A stretch of 64,000 nucleotides of DNA from Arcobacter sp. (GCA_002869565.1 PKUJ01000007.1:1-64000); one strand, 5' to 3'. Shown: positions 1 to 9,807, counted from the stretch's first letter. Made by a program: numbers and translations. Notes: generated by a model from the sequence alone, not told the origin.

Positions 1-19
1 GCATTTAGTATTTTTAAGC

Positions 20-96
20 GCGGTAGTAGTTTAGTTGGTTAGAACGCCTGCCTGTCACGCAGGAGGTCGAGGGTTCGAGTCCCTTCTACCGCGCCA
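20..96 (+). tRNA. tRNA-Asp (anticodon GTC)
   Basis: A complete cloverleaf can be folded. The acceptor arm pairs GCGGTAG (20-26) with CTACCGC (86-92), the discriminator is G93, and an encoded CCA follows at 94-96. The anticodon stem CCTGC/GCAGG holds the loop with GTC, read as Asp, and the T arm carries GGTTCGAGTCC. The sequence closely resembles tRNA-Asp of other proteobacteria, including the G discriminator. A two-component operon begins about 100 bp downstream. Confidence 0.97.
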
Positions 97-198
97 CTTA
101 CTTAAATTTACTTATTAATCTTTTTTCTTCAATTATTTATGCACTTTTTATTAAAATTGCGTTATTCTTAAATCATAAGAAAATAGGATAACATATCT

Positions 199-1782
199 AT
201 GATAAAAGCAAAATCTTTATACCATTTAATTCTTTATAGTATTATTTTCATAATCATCCTTACTTCATCATTTACTTTTATAATTATCGACAATGCCTTT
301 GATGAATTTCAAGAAAAGATAGAAACTATTAGAACAAGTTTTCAAGAAAGAAAAAAAGAGACCATTAAAAAAGAGATAGAAAAGACTCTAAGTTTTATCA
401 CATACTATCACGATAAGCATAATGGACTAAAATCTGAAAAAGAAATTCAAAACGATATTTTAGTTGCACTTGAACTTATGAGAAATGTAAAAGATATTAA
501 TGATTATTTGTTCATATATAAAGATAATGGTACTTTAATTTATTATCCTATTTTAACTAGTGCAGTAGGAGAAAATCGTTTAGAAGTTACAGATTCTTCA
601 GGAAAAAAAGTTATTAAAGAGATAATCAATATTTCAAAAAAGCCAAAAGGTGGCTACGTTGAATATATCTGGTATAAACCTAAAATAAAAAAAGATGCTC
701 TAAAAATTTCTTATGCACTCTCATATGAACCTTGGAAGTGGACAATTGGAACTGGACTTTATTTAGATGATATTGAGGATATAGTAAAAGAAAAAAAACT
801 TGAATATGATGAAAAAATTTCAAATTATATACTTCAAATACTATCACTTACAATAATGCTTGTACTCTATTCAATCTTCATTTACAAGAATGCAACTATT
901 CTAATCGTGAATGATGTAAAAGAGATTGGCAAATATTTTAAAGAAACACAAAAAAATGATATGAGAATAAATCAAAATAGATTAATATTTGGTGAATTTA
1001 AAGTAATTGCAAATTATGCCTATGATGCAATGCATAATATAAAAGATAAATACCACATGATTGAAGAATTAAATACCCATTTAGAAGAAAAAGTAAATCA
1101 CCAAACAAAAGAACTTACAAATTTAATTGACTCACAAAAACAATTTTTAAAAAATTCAGTTCATGAAGTGAATACTCCTTTATCAATTATAAGAACAAAT
1201 ATTGACTTATTAAAAATGCATACTCCTAACAATAAATATATTTCAAATATAGAAAGTGGTACGAAAATCATTCAATATATCTATGATGATTTGTCTTACT
1301 TAATAAAAAAAGATAGAGTAGAATATCCAAAAGAATACATAAGTTTTACAGAATTTTTAAATGAAAGATTAGACTTCTTTCATGGAATTGCAACAGCAAA
1401 TGATTTATTCTTTGTATTAAATATAGATGAAGATATATACATCAAATTTAATAAAACAGAATTACAAAGAGTTATTGACAATAATATCTCAAATGCAATC
1501 AAATATTCGTACATAAAATCACCTATATACATAAAACTTAATTATTTAGATGATGAGACTATTAAATTTAGTGTAAAAACTAATTCTGATGAAATAAAAT
1601 CAAAAGATTATATATTTAATGATTTTTATAGAGAAAATGATTCACGTGGTGGATTTGGGTTAGGACTAAAGATAGTAAAAGAGATTTGTGATAAAAATTT
1701 AGTTATAATCGAATTAGACTCTAATGATAAACACACAAAATTCACTTATAGGTTTAAAATAAATGAAAATACTGCTTCTTGA
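199..1782 (+). CDS. Cache-domain sensor histidine kinase
   Basis: This 527-residue membrane kinase would phosphorylate the response regulator encoded right after it. A transmembrane helix at about residues 8-30 is followed by a roughly 180-residue extracytoplasmic part resembling a Cache sensor (about 35-205). A second helix (about 212-232) and a coiled-coil linker follow. The H box is HEVNTPLSI with the probable phospho-acceptor His322. The ATPase part has an N box (NNISNAIKYS) and a G box (GGFGLGLKIVKEI). The 3' end overlaps the regulator by 20 nt, so the two are translationally linked. Cache domains often bind small carboxylates or amino acids. The downstream transporters make a carboxylate ligand such as acetate plausible, but that is inference. 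Confidence 0.93.
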   Translation: MIKAKSLYHLILYSIIFIIILTSSFTFIIIDNAFDEFQEKIETIRTSFQERKKETIKKEIEKTLSFITYYHDKHNGLKSEKEIQNDILVALELMRNVKDINDYLFIYKDNGTLIYYPILTSAVGENRLEVTDSSGKKVIKEIINISKKPKGGYVEYIWYKPKIKKDALKISYALSYEPWKWTIGTGLYLDDIEDIVKEKKLEYDEKISNYILQILSLTIMLVLYSIFIYKNATILIVNDVKEIGKYFKETQKNDMRINQNRLIFGEFKVIANYAYDAMHNIKDKYHMIEELNTHLEEKVNHQTKELTNLIDSQKQFLKNSVHEVNTPLSIIRTNIDLLKMHTPNNKYISNIESGTKIIQYIYDDLSYLIKKDRVEYPKEYISFTEFLNERLDFFHGIATANDLFFVLNIDEDIYIKFNKTELQRVIDNNISNAIKYSYIKSPIYIKLNYLDDETIKFSVKTNSDEIKSKDYIFNDFYRENDSRGGFGLGLKIVKEICDKNLVIIELDSNDKHTKFTYRFKINENTAS

Positions 1783-2425
1783 AGACGAATTAATGCTGAA
1801 CAATGCAATATCTGAATATTTAAAAGGTATTGGACATATGGTAGAGAGTTTCACTGATGGTGAAGAAGTTGTTAATAGCGTAGATACAAGTTTTGACTTG
1901 CTAATTCTTGATATTAATGTTCCTAAAAAAGATGGTTTTGAAATATTGGAAGATCTTAATAAAAAGAAAATATTTATTCCTACAATATATATTTCTGCTT
2001 TAATTGACATAGAAGATATTACAAAAGCGTATGATTTAGGCTGTAGAGAGTATATTAAAAAACCTTTTCATTTAGAAGAGTTAGGAATTAAGATTAATCA
2101 AATTTTAAAAAAAGATCAAAATAGTACCTCTCATATGAGACTATCTGAAAATTATTCATATTCAAAAGATAAACAAACACTATACTTTAGTGGAGAACCT
2201 CAAACATTAACAAAAAAACAATTAGAGATAATTCATATTTTAGCTCTTAATATTAATATGATAGTGGACTTCGAAAGATTCAGAATTGACATCTGGGGTG
2301 GAGAGAATATTGACAATCCTACAATAAGAGCAGAGATATCTAGACTAAAAAAAGCACTAAAAGAAGATTTTATTAAAAATATCAGAGGTTTAGGTTACAA
2401 AATCGACAGATATTATTCTATTTAA
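1763..2425 (+). CDS. OmpR/PhoB-family response regulator
   Basis: This 220-residue regulator has a receiver domain (about 1-118) and a C-terminal winged-helix DNA-binding domain (about 130-218). In the receiver, MKILLLEDE carries the acidic pocket, Asp50 in LILDINVP is the phosphorylation site, and the conserved Lys lies in IKKPF. The winged helix ends in the typical RGLGYKID. It starts inside the kinase gene. OmpR/PhoB proteins usually bind two direct half-sites with an 11-bp period. Repeats of exactly that geometry precede the DUF4212, DUF485 and pta genes nearby, so this protein is the best candidate to bind them. A weak hairpin (AATAAGCT/AGCTTATT, about 2436-2459) follows the gene. Confidence 0.93.
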   Translation: MKILLLEDELMLNNAISEYLKGIGHMVESFTDGEEVVNSVDTSFDLLILDINVPKKDGFEILEDLNKKKIFIPTIYISALIDIEDITKAYDLGCREYIKKPFHLEELGIKINQILKKDQNSTSHMRLSENYSYSKDKQTLYFSGEPQTLTKKQLEIIHILALNINMIVDFERFRIDIWGGENIDNPTIRAEISRLKKALKEDFIKNIRGLGYKIDRYYSI

Positions 2426-2460
2426 CAAACCCCATAAATAAGCTCTTTTTTAGCTTATTT

Positions 2461-2526
2461 GCTACGCTAATACTACACTACAAAAAGAATTATATAAAAA
2501 AAATGTAATTGCTACCTTTTTGCTAC
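2461..2526 (+). promoter_or_regulatory. Two 11-bp-period direct repeats (candidate response-regulator box) upstream of the DUF4212-SSS operon
   Basis: Site A is GCTAC (2461-2465), six bases, then ACTAC (2472-2476). Site B is GCTAC (2511-2515), six bases, then GCTAC (2522-2526). Site B ends 10 bp before a possible -10 TATACT at 2537-2542, the arrangement of a PhoB-type box replacing the -35. The same pattern precedes pta and both DUF485 genes. That the upstream regulator binds here is inferred. Confidence 0.55.
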
Positions 2527-2603
2527 AGTGACCCATTATACTTTCAAGGTTGAATTACTAAAAAGAATTTACACTTTTTAGTAAAACTTAAAAAGGAGTA
2601 CTT

Positions 2604-2858
2604 ATGAGTCCAGAAAAAGCTCAAGCTTATTGGAAAGAAAACATTTCAATGATTTTTAAACTACTAGTAGTTTGGTTCATTGTTTCTTTTGGTTGTGGAA
2701 TTTTATTCATAAACGAACTTAATGCTATTGAAATCAGTGGTGTTAAATTAGGATTTTGGTTTGCACAACAAGGTGCAATTTATGTATTTGTTATACTAAT
2801 CTTTGTTTACGTTAAAGCAATGACAGGTATAGATGAAAAATACGGCGTTCACGAGTAG
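2604..2858 (+). CDS. DUF4212 small subunit of a sodium:solute symporter
   Basis: This 84-residue protein has an amphipathic N-terminus (MSPEKAQAYWKENI) and two membrane helices (about 16-36 and 50-72), the usual form of the DUF4212 family. These proteins are encoded just before large SSS-family symporters and are thought to be an accessory subunit. The symporter starts 12 bp downstream, so the two form an operon. Translation starts after AAAAAGGAG. A weak hairpin (CTTTTTAGT with ACTTAAAAAG) partly covers that ribosome binding site. Confidence 0.92.
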   Translation: MSPEKAQAYWKENISMIFKLLVVWFIVSFGCGILFINELNAIEISGVKLGFWFAQQGAIYVFVILIFVYVKAMTGIDEKYGVHE

Positions 2859-2870
2859 GAAGGGAAAACT

Positions 2871-4748
2871 ATGGAATTACAATCATTAATTTACCTATTC
2901 GTAGGTATTACATTCGCTATATATATTGGTATTGCATTATGGGCAAAAGCTGGATCAACTAAAGAGTTTTACGTTGCTGGAGGAGGAGTTCATCCTGTAG
3001 CAAATGGTATGGCTACTGCAGCGGATTGGATGTCAGCGGCATCATTTATCTCACTTGCAGGTATCATTTCGTTTAAAGGTTCTGATGGTGGTGCTTACTT
3101 AATGGGATGGACTGGTGGATACGTTCTACTAGCTATGTTATTAGCTCCTTATTTAAGAAAATTTGGTAAATTTACAGTACCTGATTTCGTTGGTGATAGA
3201 TATTATTCTGACGTTGCAAGAACTGTTGCAGTTGTTGGTGTTATCTTTGTTTCGTTCACATATGTTGCTGGACAAATGAGAGGTGTTGGTATCGTATTCT
3301 CAAGATTCTTACAAGTTGATGTAAATACAGGAGTTATAATCGGTATGGCGATTGTATTCTTTTATTCTGTACTTGGTGGGATGAAAGGTATTACTTATAC
3401 ACAAGTTGCACAATATGTTGTAATGATTTTTGCATACATGATCCCTGCAATTTTCTTATCACTACAAGTTACTGATACATTCTTACCTCAATTAGGTGTA
3501 TTCTCACAAACTTCATTTGCATTTGATGATGGAGTAAAAGTTATTCCAGAAGGAACATATCTTTTACATGCTCTGGATACTGCAGTTACAGACTTAGGTT
3601 TCAAAGCATATACACAACCTGGTAACTTATGGAATACATTTATGTTAACTACAGCGTTAATGCTTGGTACTGCTGGTTTACCACATGTTATTGTTAGATT
3701 CTTTACAGTTCCAACTGTAAAAGATGCTAGAGTATCTGCTGGTTGGGCATTAGTATTTATTGCGATTATGTATACAACTATTTCTTCAGTTGCAGCATTC
3801 TCAAGAGTTAACTTAATTAAAAATATTCAAAATGTTGAATATAAAGCATTTGTTGCAGGTGAATTAAAACACGCTGACGGAACTCCAAATAATGGTAACT
3901 GGTTCAAAACTTGGGAACAAGGTGGATTATTAGCATGGACAGATAGAAATGGCGATGGTAAAATCCAATATGCTCCTGGAGCTGCATTTGATGGAAAAGG
4001 TGGTAAACCTGCATTTGATGGTACTAACGTAACTGAAAATGGTAATAGAGCTACTACAAATGGTAAAGCATTTACAGAAAATGGAAAAATCCAAAATGAA
4101 GTTTATGTTGATAGAGATATTATGGTTCTTGCGAATCCTGAAATTGCGAACTTACCTAACTGGGTAATTGCGTTTATCGCAGCTGGTGGTCTTGCAGCAG
4201 CATTATCAACAGCAGCTGGATTATTACTTGTAATTGCTTCAGCTATTTCACATGACTTATTAGGTCAAGTTATCTTTAAAGATAAAGAGACTGGAAAATC
4301 TACATTATCTGAAAAATCAGAATTAATGTGGGCAAGAATTGCAGCTATTGCAGCTATTGCAATCGCAGGTTACTTAGGAATTCATCCTCCAGGATTTGTT
4401 GCACAAGTTGTTGCGTTCGCATTTGGTTTAGCGGCAGCAGCATTCTTCCCAACTATTATCCTTGGTGTATTTGATAAGAGAATGAATAAAGAGGGTGCTA
4501 TTGCTGGTATCTTAGTTGGTTTATTCTTCACATTCGGATATATTATCTACTTCGTATTCTTAGGTGGAGACAAAGCAGATTACTTTATGGGAATTGCTCC
4601 TACAGGTATTGGTACAATTGGTACAATTCTTCACTTAATTGTGGCACTTGTTGTATCAAGAATGACTCCTGAGCCTCCACAAGATATTCAAGATCTTGTT
4701 GAGAGAATCAGAATTCCTTCTGGTGCTGGTGACGCACACGATCACTAG
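2871..4748 (+). CDS. Sodium:solute symporter (SSS family, DUF4212-associated, ActP-like)
   Basis: This 625-residue inner-membrane transporter has about 13 predicted helices. SSS signatures include the N-terminal EFYVAGGGVHPVANGMATAADWMSAASF and [16 protein letters not shown] in the middle. The family couples Na+ to uptake of small organic acids; acetate, propionate or another monocarboxylate is likely here. A hydrophilic insert of roughly 90 residues (about 325-415) separates two helices and contains DRNGDGKIQY, which looks like a calcium-binding EF-hand loop. A rho-independent terminator follows. The substrate cannot be read from sequence. Confidence 0.93.
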   Translation: MELQSLIYLFVGITFAIYIGIALWAKAGSTKEFYVAGGGVHPVANGMATAADWMSAASFISLAGIISFKGSDGGAYLMGWTGGYVLLAMLLAPYLRKFGKFTVPDFVGDRYYSDVARTVAVVGVIFVSFTYVAGQMRGVGIVFSRFLQVDVNTGVIIGMAIVFFYSVLGGMKGITYTQVAQYVVMIFAYMIPAIFLSLQVTDTFLPQLGVFSQTSFAFDDGVKVIPEGTYLLHALDTAVTDLGFKAYTQPGNLWNTFMLTTALMLGTAGLPHVIVRFFTVPTVKDARVSAGWALVFIAIMYTTISSVAAFSRVNLIKNIQNVEYKAFVAGELKHADGTPNNGNWFKTWEQGGLLAWTDRNGDGKIQYAPGAAFDGKGGKPAFDGTNVTENGNRATTNGKAFTENGKIQNEVYVDRDIMVLANPEIANLPNWVIAFIAAGGLAAALSTAAGLLLVIASAISHDLLGQVIFKDKETGKSTLSEKSELMWARIAAIAAIAIAGYLGIHPPGFVAQVVAFAFGLAAAAFFPTIILGVFDKRMNKEGAIAGILVGLFFTFGYIIYFVFLGGDKADYFMGIAPTGIGTIGTILHLIVALVVSRMTPEPPQDIQDLVERIRIPSGAGDAHDH

Positions 4749-4756
4749 AGAGATTA

Positions 4757-4787
4757 AAAAGTCAACCTTCGGGTTGACTTTTTTTTT
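4757..4787 (+). terminator. Rho-independent terminator after the SSS symporter
   Basis: The stem GTCAACC (4761-4767) pairs with GGTTGAC (4772-4778) around a TTCG tetraloop and is followed by a run of nine T. Confidence 0.93.
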
Positions 4788-4901
4788 ATACTATTTTTTT
4801 ATATTAACTCTTAAGAATTGATATAAAAAAGTTGTAGAGGAGATTATCTTTTATACATTTTTTAAATATAATAAACTTATAAAATATTCTAAGGAAAATA
4901 A

Positions 4902-6719
4902 ATGAGTCTTCGAGATCAAAAATCTTTTTTGTCAAATATACACCCTTTTGAATTGTTAAGTGAAGAACAAATGGATAAATGTATTAGGCATATGGATATA
5001 GCCTATTATCCTAAAGATGAAATTTTAATTACTCCTGAAAAAATACCAAATCACTTTTTTGTAATTATTAAAGGTAGTGTTCATGAATATAATGAAGAAG
5101 AGGTATTAATGGACTACCACCATGAAGACTCATTTGATGCAAATTCATTAATATACTGAAAATCAAAAAATAGTTTTAAAGTATATGAAGATTTGATTTG
5201 TTATGAAATTGAAAAAGAGAGCTTCCTTGAATTAATAGAAAAAAATGAAGGTTTTAAGGATTTCTTTTTAAATGATTTAGTTAATAAATTTCAAACACTT
5301 AAACACAAAGAATATACATCCGAACTCTCAACTTTTATGATATCAAAAGTAAATGATACTGTTCTCCATCCACCTTGTATAGTTGAATCAGGAACAAAAT
5401 TAATTGATGCGATTGAACAATCTATGGAATACAAAACTTCTACAATTATTGTAAAAAGGCCTAATAAAGAGTATGGAATTATTACTGATTCACTTTTAAA
5501 AGTTAAAGTATTATTAGAAGGTAGAGATTTATCAATTAATGTAGATGACATCGCAATTTTTCCACTTTTTAGCGTGAATAAAGATGATTATCTGTTTGAT
5601 GCCTTTTCTTTACTAATAAAAAAGAATATTAAGCGTGTAGGAGTAATAAACTCCAACGGTGATATGATTGGTATTTTAGAACAAATCGATGTTTTATCAC
5701 ATTTTGCAAACCATACTTATGTAGTAGATTCAAAAATCAAAAATGCAAAATCACTTGAAGATTTAAAAGAAGCTAGTTCTGATTTAATTAATACCATTAA
5801 AACTCTGCATGCTAAAGGTGTAAAAGTAAATCACATCTCAAATTTAGTAGGGCAACTTAATACAAAAGTTTATCAAAAAATTTATAATATTATTGTTCCT
5901 GAAGAGTTAAGAAAAAAAGCTTGTTTTATTGTTATGGGTTCAGAAGGTAGAAACGAACAAATTATGAAAACAGACCAAGATAATGCACTTGTAATTTCAA
6001 ATGAAACAGATGTTGAACAATTTAGACCTTATATGCAAAAAATGACTGAAACACTTATAGATTTTGGATATCCTCCTTGTGAAGGCAATATTATGGTTTC
6101 AAATCCATTTTGGTGTAAAAATGTTCAAGATTATAAGAATGAAACTGCAAAATGGATAGAAGCTCCAGCTATGCAAAATTATATGGACTTGGCAATTTTC
6201 TTTGATTCATTTGCTGTAGCGGGAGATAAAACGCTTTTGATTAATCTAAAAGATGATTTATTTGAAAAACTTCATGACAAAGATGTATTTATGGCGTATT
6301 TTGCAAAAGCAACATTAACATTTGATACTCCAACTACTATAGCAAACTTCATGACAAAAACTCATAATATTGATATTAAAAAAACAGGTGTATTCCCAAT
6401 AGTGCAAGGAATAAGATCTTTAGCCCTTAGAGAAAAAATTAGAGAAACAACAACAGTAAAGAGAATAAAAATATTAGAAAGAAAAAAAATACTCGCAAAA
6501 GAAATGGCAGGAGAATTACTTGAGGCTTTTGAAGTATTAAATACACTAAGATTAAAAGCTCATCTACAAAAATTACAAGATAATAAAGAAATCAACAATG
6601 AAATTGATACTCATTCCTTAGGGAAAATCGAAAGGGATTTATTAAAAGATAGTTTAAAGATTGTTAACAATTTTAAAAAATTTATTAACTTTTCATTTAA
6701 GATAGATAAGATTTCATAA
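4902..6719 (+). pseudogene. cNMP-binding/CBS/DUF294 nucleotidyltransferase-like protein, copy 1, interrupted by an in-frame TGA
   Basis: Read without the stop this would be a 605-residue protein collinear with the intact paralogue at 12024. It has an N-terminal cyclic-nucleotide-binding-like domain (1-120), a CBS pair (about 140-270), a GlnD-like nucleotidyltransferase with GSEGRNEQIMKTDQDNA, and a DUF294 C-terminal helical domain. Codon 86 is TGA (5157-5159), where the paralogue has Asn. The frame stays open on both sides and similarity continues without a gap (SL-Y-stop-KSKNSF against SLVENYSKHTF). A single base change from GGA or TGG would explain it. A TTG at 5193 could restart translation of a 508-residue product without most of the cNMP domain. 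The choice between sequencing error, recent mutation and readthrough is open. The gene overlaps the exonuclease by 1 nt (TAATG). Confidence 0.85.
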
Positions 6720-7351
6720 TGTTAAAGAATTTAATTAACTCTTGGCGCAAAAAGAATTTAAAAGATCCAAAATACTTATATCTTTTTGAGAAACCACCTA
6801 TGGATGAATACATTTGTTTAGATTGTGAAACTACTGGATTAAATCCAAAAAAAGATGAAATTTTATCTATTGGGGCAGTAATAGTAAAAAAAAATAAAAT
6901 ATTAATGAGAAAGACTTTAAATATTTTTTTAAAACCTTCAAAACATGTTACAGAAGAATCAATAAAAATTCATCATATAAGACCTGTAGATTTGGAAAAT
7001 GCAGTTGAACCTGAAATAGCGATAAAAGAATTATTGGATTTTATGGGCAATAGACCAATTATCGGATACTACATAAAATTTGATGTTGCTATTATATCAA
7101 AATATACAAAAAAATATATTGGCATAGCACTTCCTAATCATCAAGTTGAAGTTTCTTCAATGTATTATAAAACTAAAAAAAGATCTAGTGATTATGAATT
7201 TGTAGATTTGAAATTTGATACAATTATGAAAGAACTTGATATTCCAGAACTTGGAAAACATGATGCTTTAAATGATGCAATAATGACTTCAATGATTTTT
7301 TTAAAACTTAGAGATATTGCACCTGCAAATTCTACTTTTTATACTGGATAA
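6719..7351 (+). CDS. DEDDh 3'-5' exonuclease (DNA polymerase III epsilon-like), copy 1
   Basis: This 210-residue protein has the four DEDDh motifs: Asp35 and Glu37 in CLDCETTG, an Asp in IKFDVAII, and His/Asp in GKHDALNDA. It resembles the proofreading subunit of DNA polymerase III, but the basic N-terminal leader (LINSWRKKNLKDPKYLYLFEKPP) is also found in its paralogue at 13858. Pairing with a cNMP/CBS/DUF294 protein and acetate symporters recurs across proteobacteria, so a role in signalling or nucleotide turnover is more likely than replication. The true substrate is not known to me. Its start overlaps the previous stop. Confidence 0.88.
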   Translation: MLKNLINSWRKKNLKDPKYLYLFEKPPMDEYICLDCETTGLNPKKDEILSIGAVIVKKNKILMRKTLNIFLKPSKHVTEESIKIHHIRPVDLENAVEPEIAIKELLDFMGNRPIIGYYIKFDVAIISKYTKKYIGIALPNHQVEVSSMYYKTKKRSSDYEFVDLKFDTIMKELDIPELGKHDALNDAIMTSMIFLKLRDIAPANSTFYTG

Positions 7352-7373
7352 AATAGCCGATAAACTCCCTTTC

Positions 7374-7389
7374 GTAGCATTAAAATAGC
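7374..7389 (-). promoter_or_regulatory. 11-bp-period direct repeat, reverse orientation, upstream of DUF485-actP copy 1
   Basis: On the minus strand the site reads GCTAT, six bases, GCTAC (plus strand GTAGC 7374-7378 and ATAGC 7385-7389). It matches the sites before the second DUF485 gene and pta but is inverted and about 230 bp from the next start codon. Confidence 0.45.
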
Positions 7390-7415
7390 ATAATTTCAAT
7401 TAGTACTTTTTACTT

Positions 7416-7462
7416 GTAACAATTTGATACTTTAACTTTTTTTTACTGTAACAAATTGTTAC
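7416..7462 (+). promoter_or_regulatory. Two GTAACA dyads, possible operators of DUF485-actP copy 1
   Basis: GTAACAATTTGATAC (7416-7430) and GTAACAAATTGTTAC (7448-7462) are near-identical dyads of the form GTAACA-N3-TGTTAC. They are spaced 32 bp start to start, about three helical turns. They lie in the 265-bp gap before the DUF485 gene. No binding protein can be assigned. Confidence 0.4.
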
Positions 7463-7616
7463 TTAGCCATTTTCAATGCTTAATATTGACTTAATAATCA
7501 AGATTTTCTTGTTTCATTCTATCAAACTTTAGTATAATCATCAAGATTCTTTTTAATACTTATTTCTTAGCATAAATAAAGTATTAAAAATATTTTACTA
7601 GGAAAAGGACGAATAT

Positions 7617-7931
7617 ATGAATAACGAATTAGTTGAGAGGATTAAATCAAATCCTAAATATCAAGAATTAATTTCAAAAAGATCAAGTTTTTCAATAAAA
7701 CTTGCAATTTTTGTTTTAGTTATGTTTTATGCATATATCTTAACAATTGCATTTGAACCAACACTGCTTGGAACAAAAATTGGTGAGGGTGTTATGACTG
7801 TTGCATTTCCAATCGCGGCTGCAATTATTATTATAAGTTTTCTTACAACATTAATTTATGTAAGAAGAGCGAATAGTGAGTTTGAAGATCTAACAAGCCA
7901 AATTAGAGAAGATGTAAAGGATGCATTATAA
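7617..7931 (+). CDS. DUF485 membrane protein, ActP accessory subunit, copy 1
   Basis: This 104-residue protein has two membrane helices (about 27-47 and 61-82), a charged N-terminus ([20 protein letters not shown]) and a charged C-terminal tail. This is the DUF485 form, YjcH in Escherichia coli, which is encoded just before the acetate permease gene actP. It overlaps actP by 1 nt (TAATG), and the ribosome binding site is AGGAAAAGGA. It is a clear paralogue of the gene at 9892. Confidence 0.93.
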   Translation: MNNELVERIKSNPKYQELISKRSSFSIKLAIFVLVMFYAYILTIAFEPTLLGTKIGEGVMTVAFPIAAAIIIISFLTTLIYVRRANSEFEDLTSQIREDVKDAL

Positions 7932-9583
7932 TGTTTAAAATTTTAGCACTTATTTCAATTTTTGCTATTGCTGCATTTGCAGCAGGTGACGCTACTTTTG
8001 AAGCAACGAAAAGAGATCTTAACGTTCCAGCAATTGTTATGTTTTTTATTTTTATTGGAGCGACTTTAGGAATTACTTATTGGGCAGCACAAAGAACAAA
8101 ATCTGCAAGTGACTTCTACACAGCAGGTGGAGGAATTACAGGTTTCCAAAATGGTATGGCAATTGCTGGGGATTATATGTCAGCAGCGTCATTCCTTGGG
8201 CTTTCAGGTCTTGTATATTTAAAAGGTTACGATGGGCTTGTCTATGCAGTTGGATTTTTAGTTGGTTGGCCAGTTATTTTATTTTTAATGGCTGAAAAAT
8301 TAAGAAACTTAGGAAAATTTACATTTGCAGATATTGCAGCATTTAGACTTGGCCAAAAAGAGATTAGAATATTAGCAGCATTTGGTTCATTATCAGTTGT
8401 AACTTTATATTTAATTGCTCAAATGGTAGGATCAGGAAAACTTATTCAAGTACTATTTGGATTAGAGTATGAGTATGCTGTAATTCTTGTTGGAGTTATG
8501 ATGATTATTTATGTAACTTTTGGTGGTATGCTTGCAACTACATGGGTTCAAATAATAAAAGCAATTTTATTATTATCAGGTGTTACATTTATGGGCTTTA
8601 TGATTTTAAAACAATTTAATTTTGATTTTACATTACTTGCTACAAAAGCTGTTGAGACTCACAGTTTAGGTCAAGATATTATGGCACCAGGAGGATTTAT
8701 TTCTGATCCAATTTCTGCTATTTCACTTGGACTTGCACTTATGTTAGGAACAGCTGGTTTACCTCATGTTCTAATGAGATTCTTTACTGTTGGAAATGCA
8801 AAAGAAGCTAGAAAATCTGTTGTTTATGCAACTGGTTTTATTGGTTACTTCTACTTAGTAATTGCTGTAATTGGTCTTGGAGCAATTGTTTTCTTAAATT
8901 CTGATGCAAGTGCACAGTATTTTGTTGATGGAAAACTATTTGGTGGAAATAATATGGCTGCAATTCATTTATCTCATGTTGTTGGTGGAGATATTTTCTT
9001 AGGGTTTATTTCAGCTGTTGCATTTGCTACTATTTTAGCAGTTGTTTCAGGATTAACACTAGCAGGAGCTTCTGCAATTTCACATGATATTTATGCAAAT
9101 GTTATTATGAAAGGGAAAGCAGATGAAACAAAAGAAATGGCTGTTTCAAAACGAGCTGTAATAGTAATTGGTGTTGTTGGAGTGATACTAGGTATTGCTT
9201 TTGAACATCAAAATATAGCATTTATGGTAGGACTTGCATTTGCTATTGCAGCATCTGCAAACTTTCCTATTCTATTTTTATCAATTTACTGGTCTAAATT
9301 AACAACTAAAGGTGCATTTATCGGTGGATTTATGGGTCTTGTTACTGCAGTTGTCTTAGTTATATTAGGTCCTGTTGTTTGGGTTTCTGTATTAGGAAAC
9401 GAATCTCCAATATTCCCATATAAACACCCTGCACTTTTTTCAGTAACTGTTGCATTTATTAGTATTTGGTTCTTTTCAATTACTGATAAATCAGAACGTG
9501 CACAAAATGAAATCAAAGCATTTGAAGCTCAAAAAGTTAGAGCAGAAACTGGATTTGGTTCAGATGGAGCAGTTGATCACTAA
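7931..9583 (+). CDS. actP: Cation/acetate symporter ActP, copy 1
   Basis: This 550-residue SSS-family permease imports acetate and related short monocarboxylates with a cation. The N-terminal hydrophobic stretch ([17 protein letters not shown]) resembles a cleavable signal, as in E. coli ActP. Family motifs are [33 protein letters not shown] and [22 protein letters not shown]. It is translationally coupled to the DUF485 gene. It is about 85% identical by eye to the second copy at 10206, so the pair arose by tandem duplication. A hairpin follows the gene. Confidence 0.93.
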   Translation: MFKILALISIFAIAAFAAGDATFEATKRDLNVPAIVMFFIFIGATLGITYWAAQRTKSASDFYTAGGGITGFQNGMAIAGDYMSAASFLGLSGLVYLKGYDGLVYAVGFLVGWPVILFLMAEKLRNLGKFTFADIAAFRLGQKEIRILAAFGSLSVVTLYLIAQMVGSGKLIQVLFGLEYEYAVILVGVMMIIYVTFGGMLATTWVQIIKAILLLSGVTFMGFMILKQFNFDFTLLATKAVETHSLGQDIMAPGGFISDPISAISLGLALMLGTAGLPHVLMRFFTVGNAKEARKSVVYATGFIGYFYLVIAVIGLGAIVFLNSDASAQYFVDGKLFGGNNMAAIHLSHVVGGDIFLGFISAVAFATILAVVSGLTLAGASAISHDIYANVIMKGKADETKEMAVSKRAVIVIGVVGVILGIAFEHQNIAFMVGLAFAIAASANFPILFLSIYWSKLTTKGAFIGGFMGLVTAVVLVILGPVVWVSVLGNESPIFPYKHPALFSVTVAFISIWFFSITDKSERAQNEIKAFEAQKVRAETGFGSDGAVDH

Positions 9584-9585
9584 GA

Positions 9586-9648
9586 GTACAATTTGTACAA
9601 AAATTGTACATCAAAGAGAGTTTATATACTCTCTTTGATCCATTTTTA
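9586..9648 (+). terminator. TACAATTT dyad and terminator hairpin after actP copy 1
   Basis: TACAATTT (9587-9594) and AAATTGTA (9601-9608) form an inverted repeat around GTACAA. Next, TCAAAGAGAGT (9611-9621) pairs with ACTCTCTTTGA (9628-9638) around a six-base loop. A T-rich but imperfect tail follows. The hairpin probably ends the first actP transcript. Confidence 0.65.
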
Positions 9649-9733
9649 TACATAATAGCCTATATATAAGCATTTCACACTTCTCTATTTTCTGTTACTT
9701 TTTTACATATATTACATATTTCCTACATAATCA

Positions 9734-9807
9734 GTACAAAAAATGTACACTTATTGATTTTTACTATGCAATAATAAAACTGTTATTATATGCTATGTTA
9801 ATGCTAC
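9734..9807 (+). promoter_or_regulatory. GTACA dyad and 11-bp-period direct repeat upstream of DUF485-actP copy 2
   Basis: GTACA-N5-TGTAC lies at 9734-9748. GCTAT (9792-9796), six bases and GCTAC (9803-9807) match the candidate response-regulator box found before pta and the DUF4212 gene. A TATAAA at 9821-9826 or TATAAT at 9842-9847 could be the -10. The rest of the 308-bp gap holds no reading frame I would support. Confidence 0.5.

Noticed and set aside
2505-2530. sigma-54 promoter made of the TTGCTA elements
   Set aside because: The matching GG of the -24 element is absent at the right distance; the 11-bp direct repeat fits a response-regulator box better.
4902-5195. TGA read as tryptophan or selenocysteine
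   Set aside because: TGA ends other genes here (for example the histidine kinase at 1782), so the code is standard, and no selenocysteine insertion context or cysteine homologue at this position was seen.
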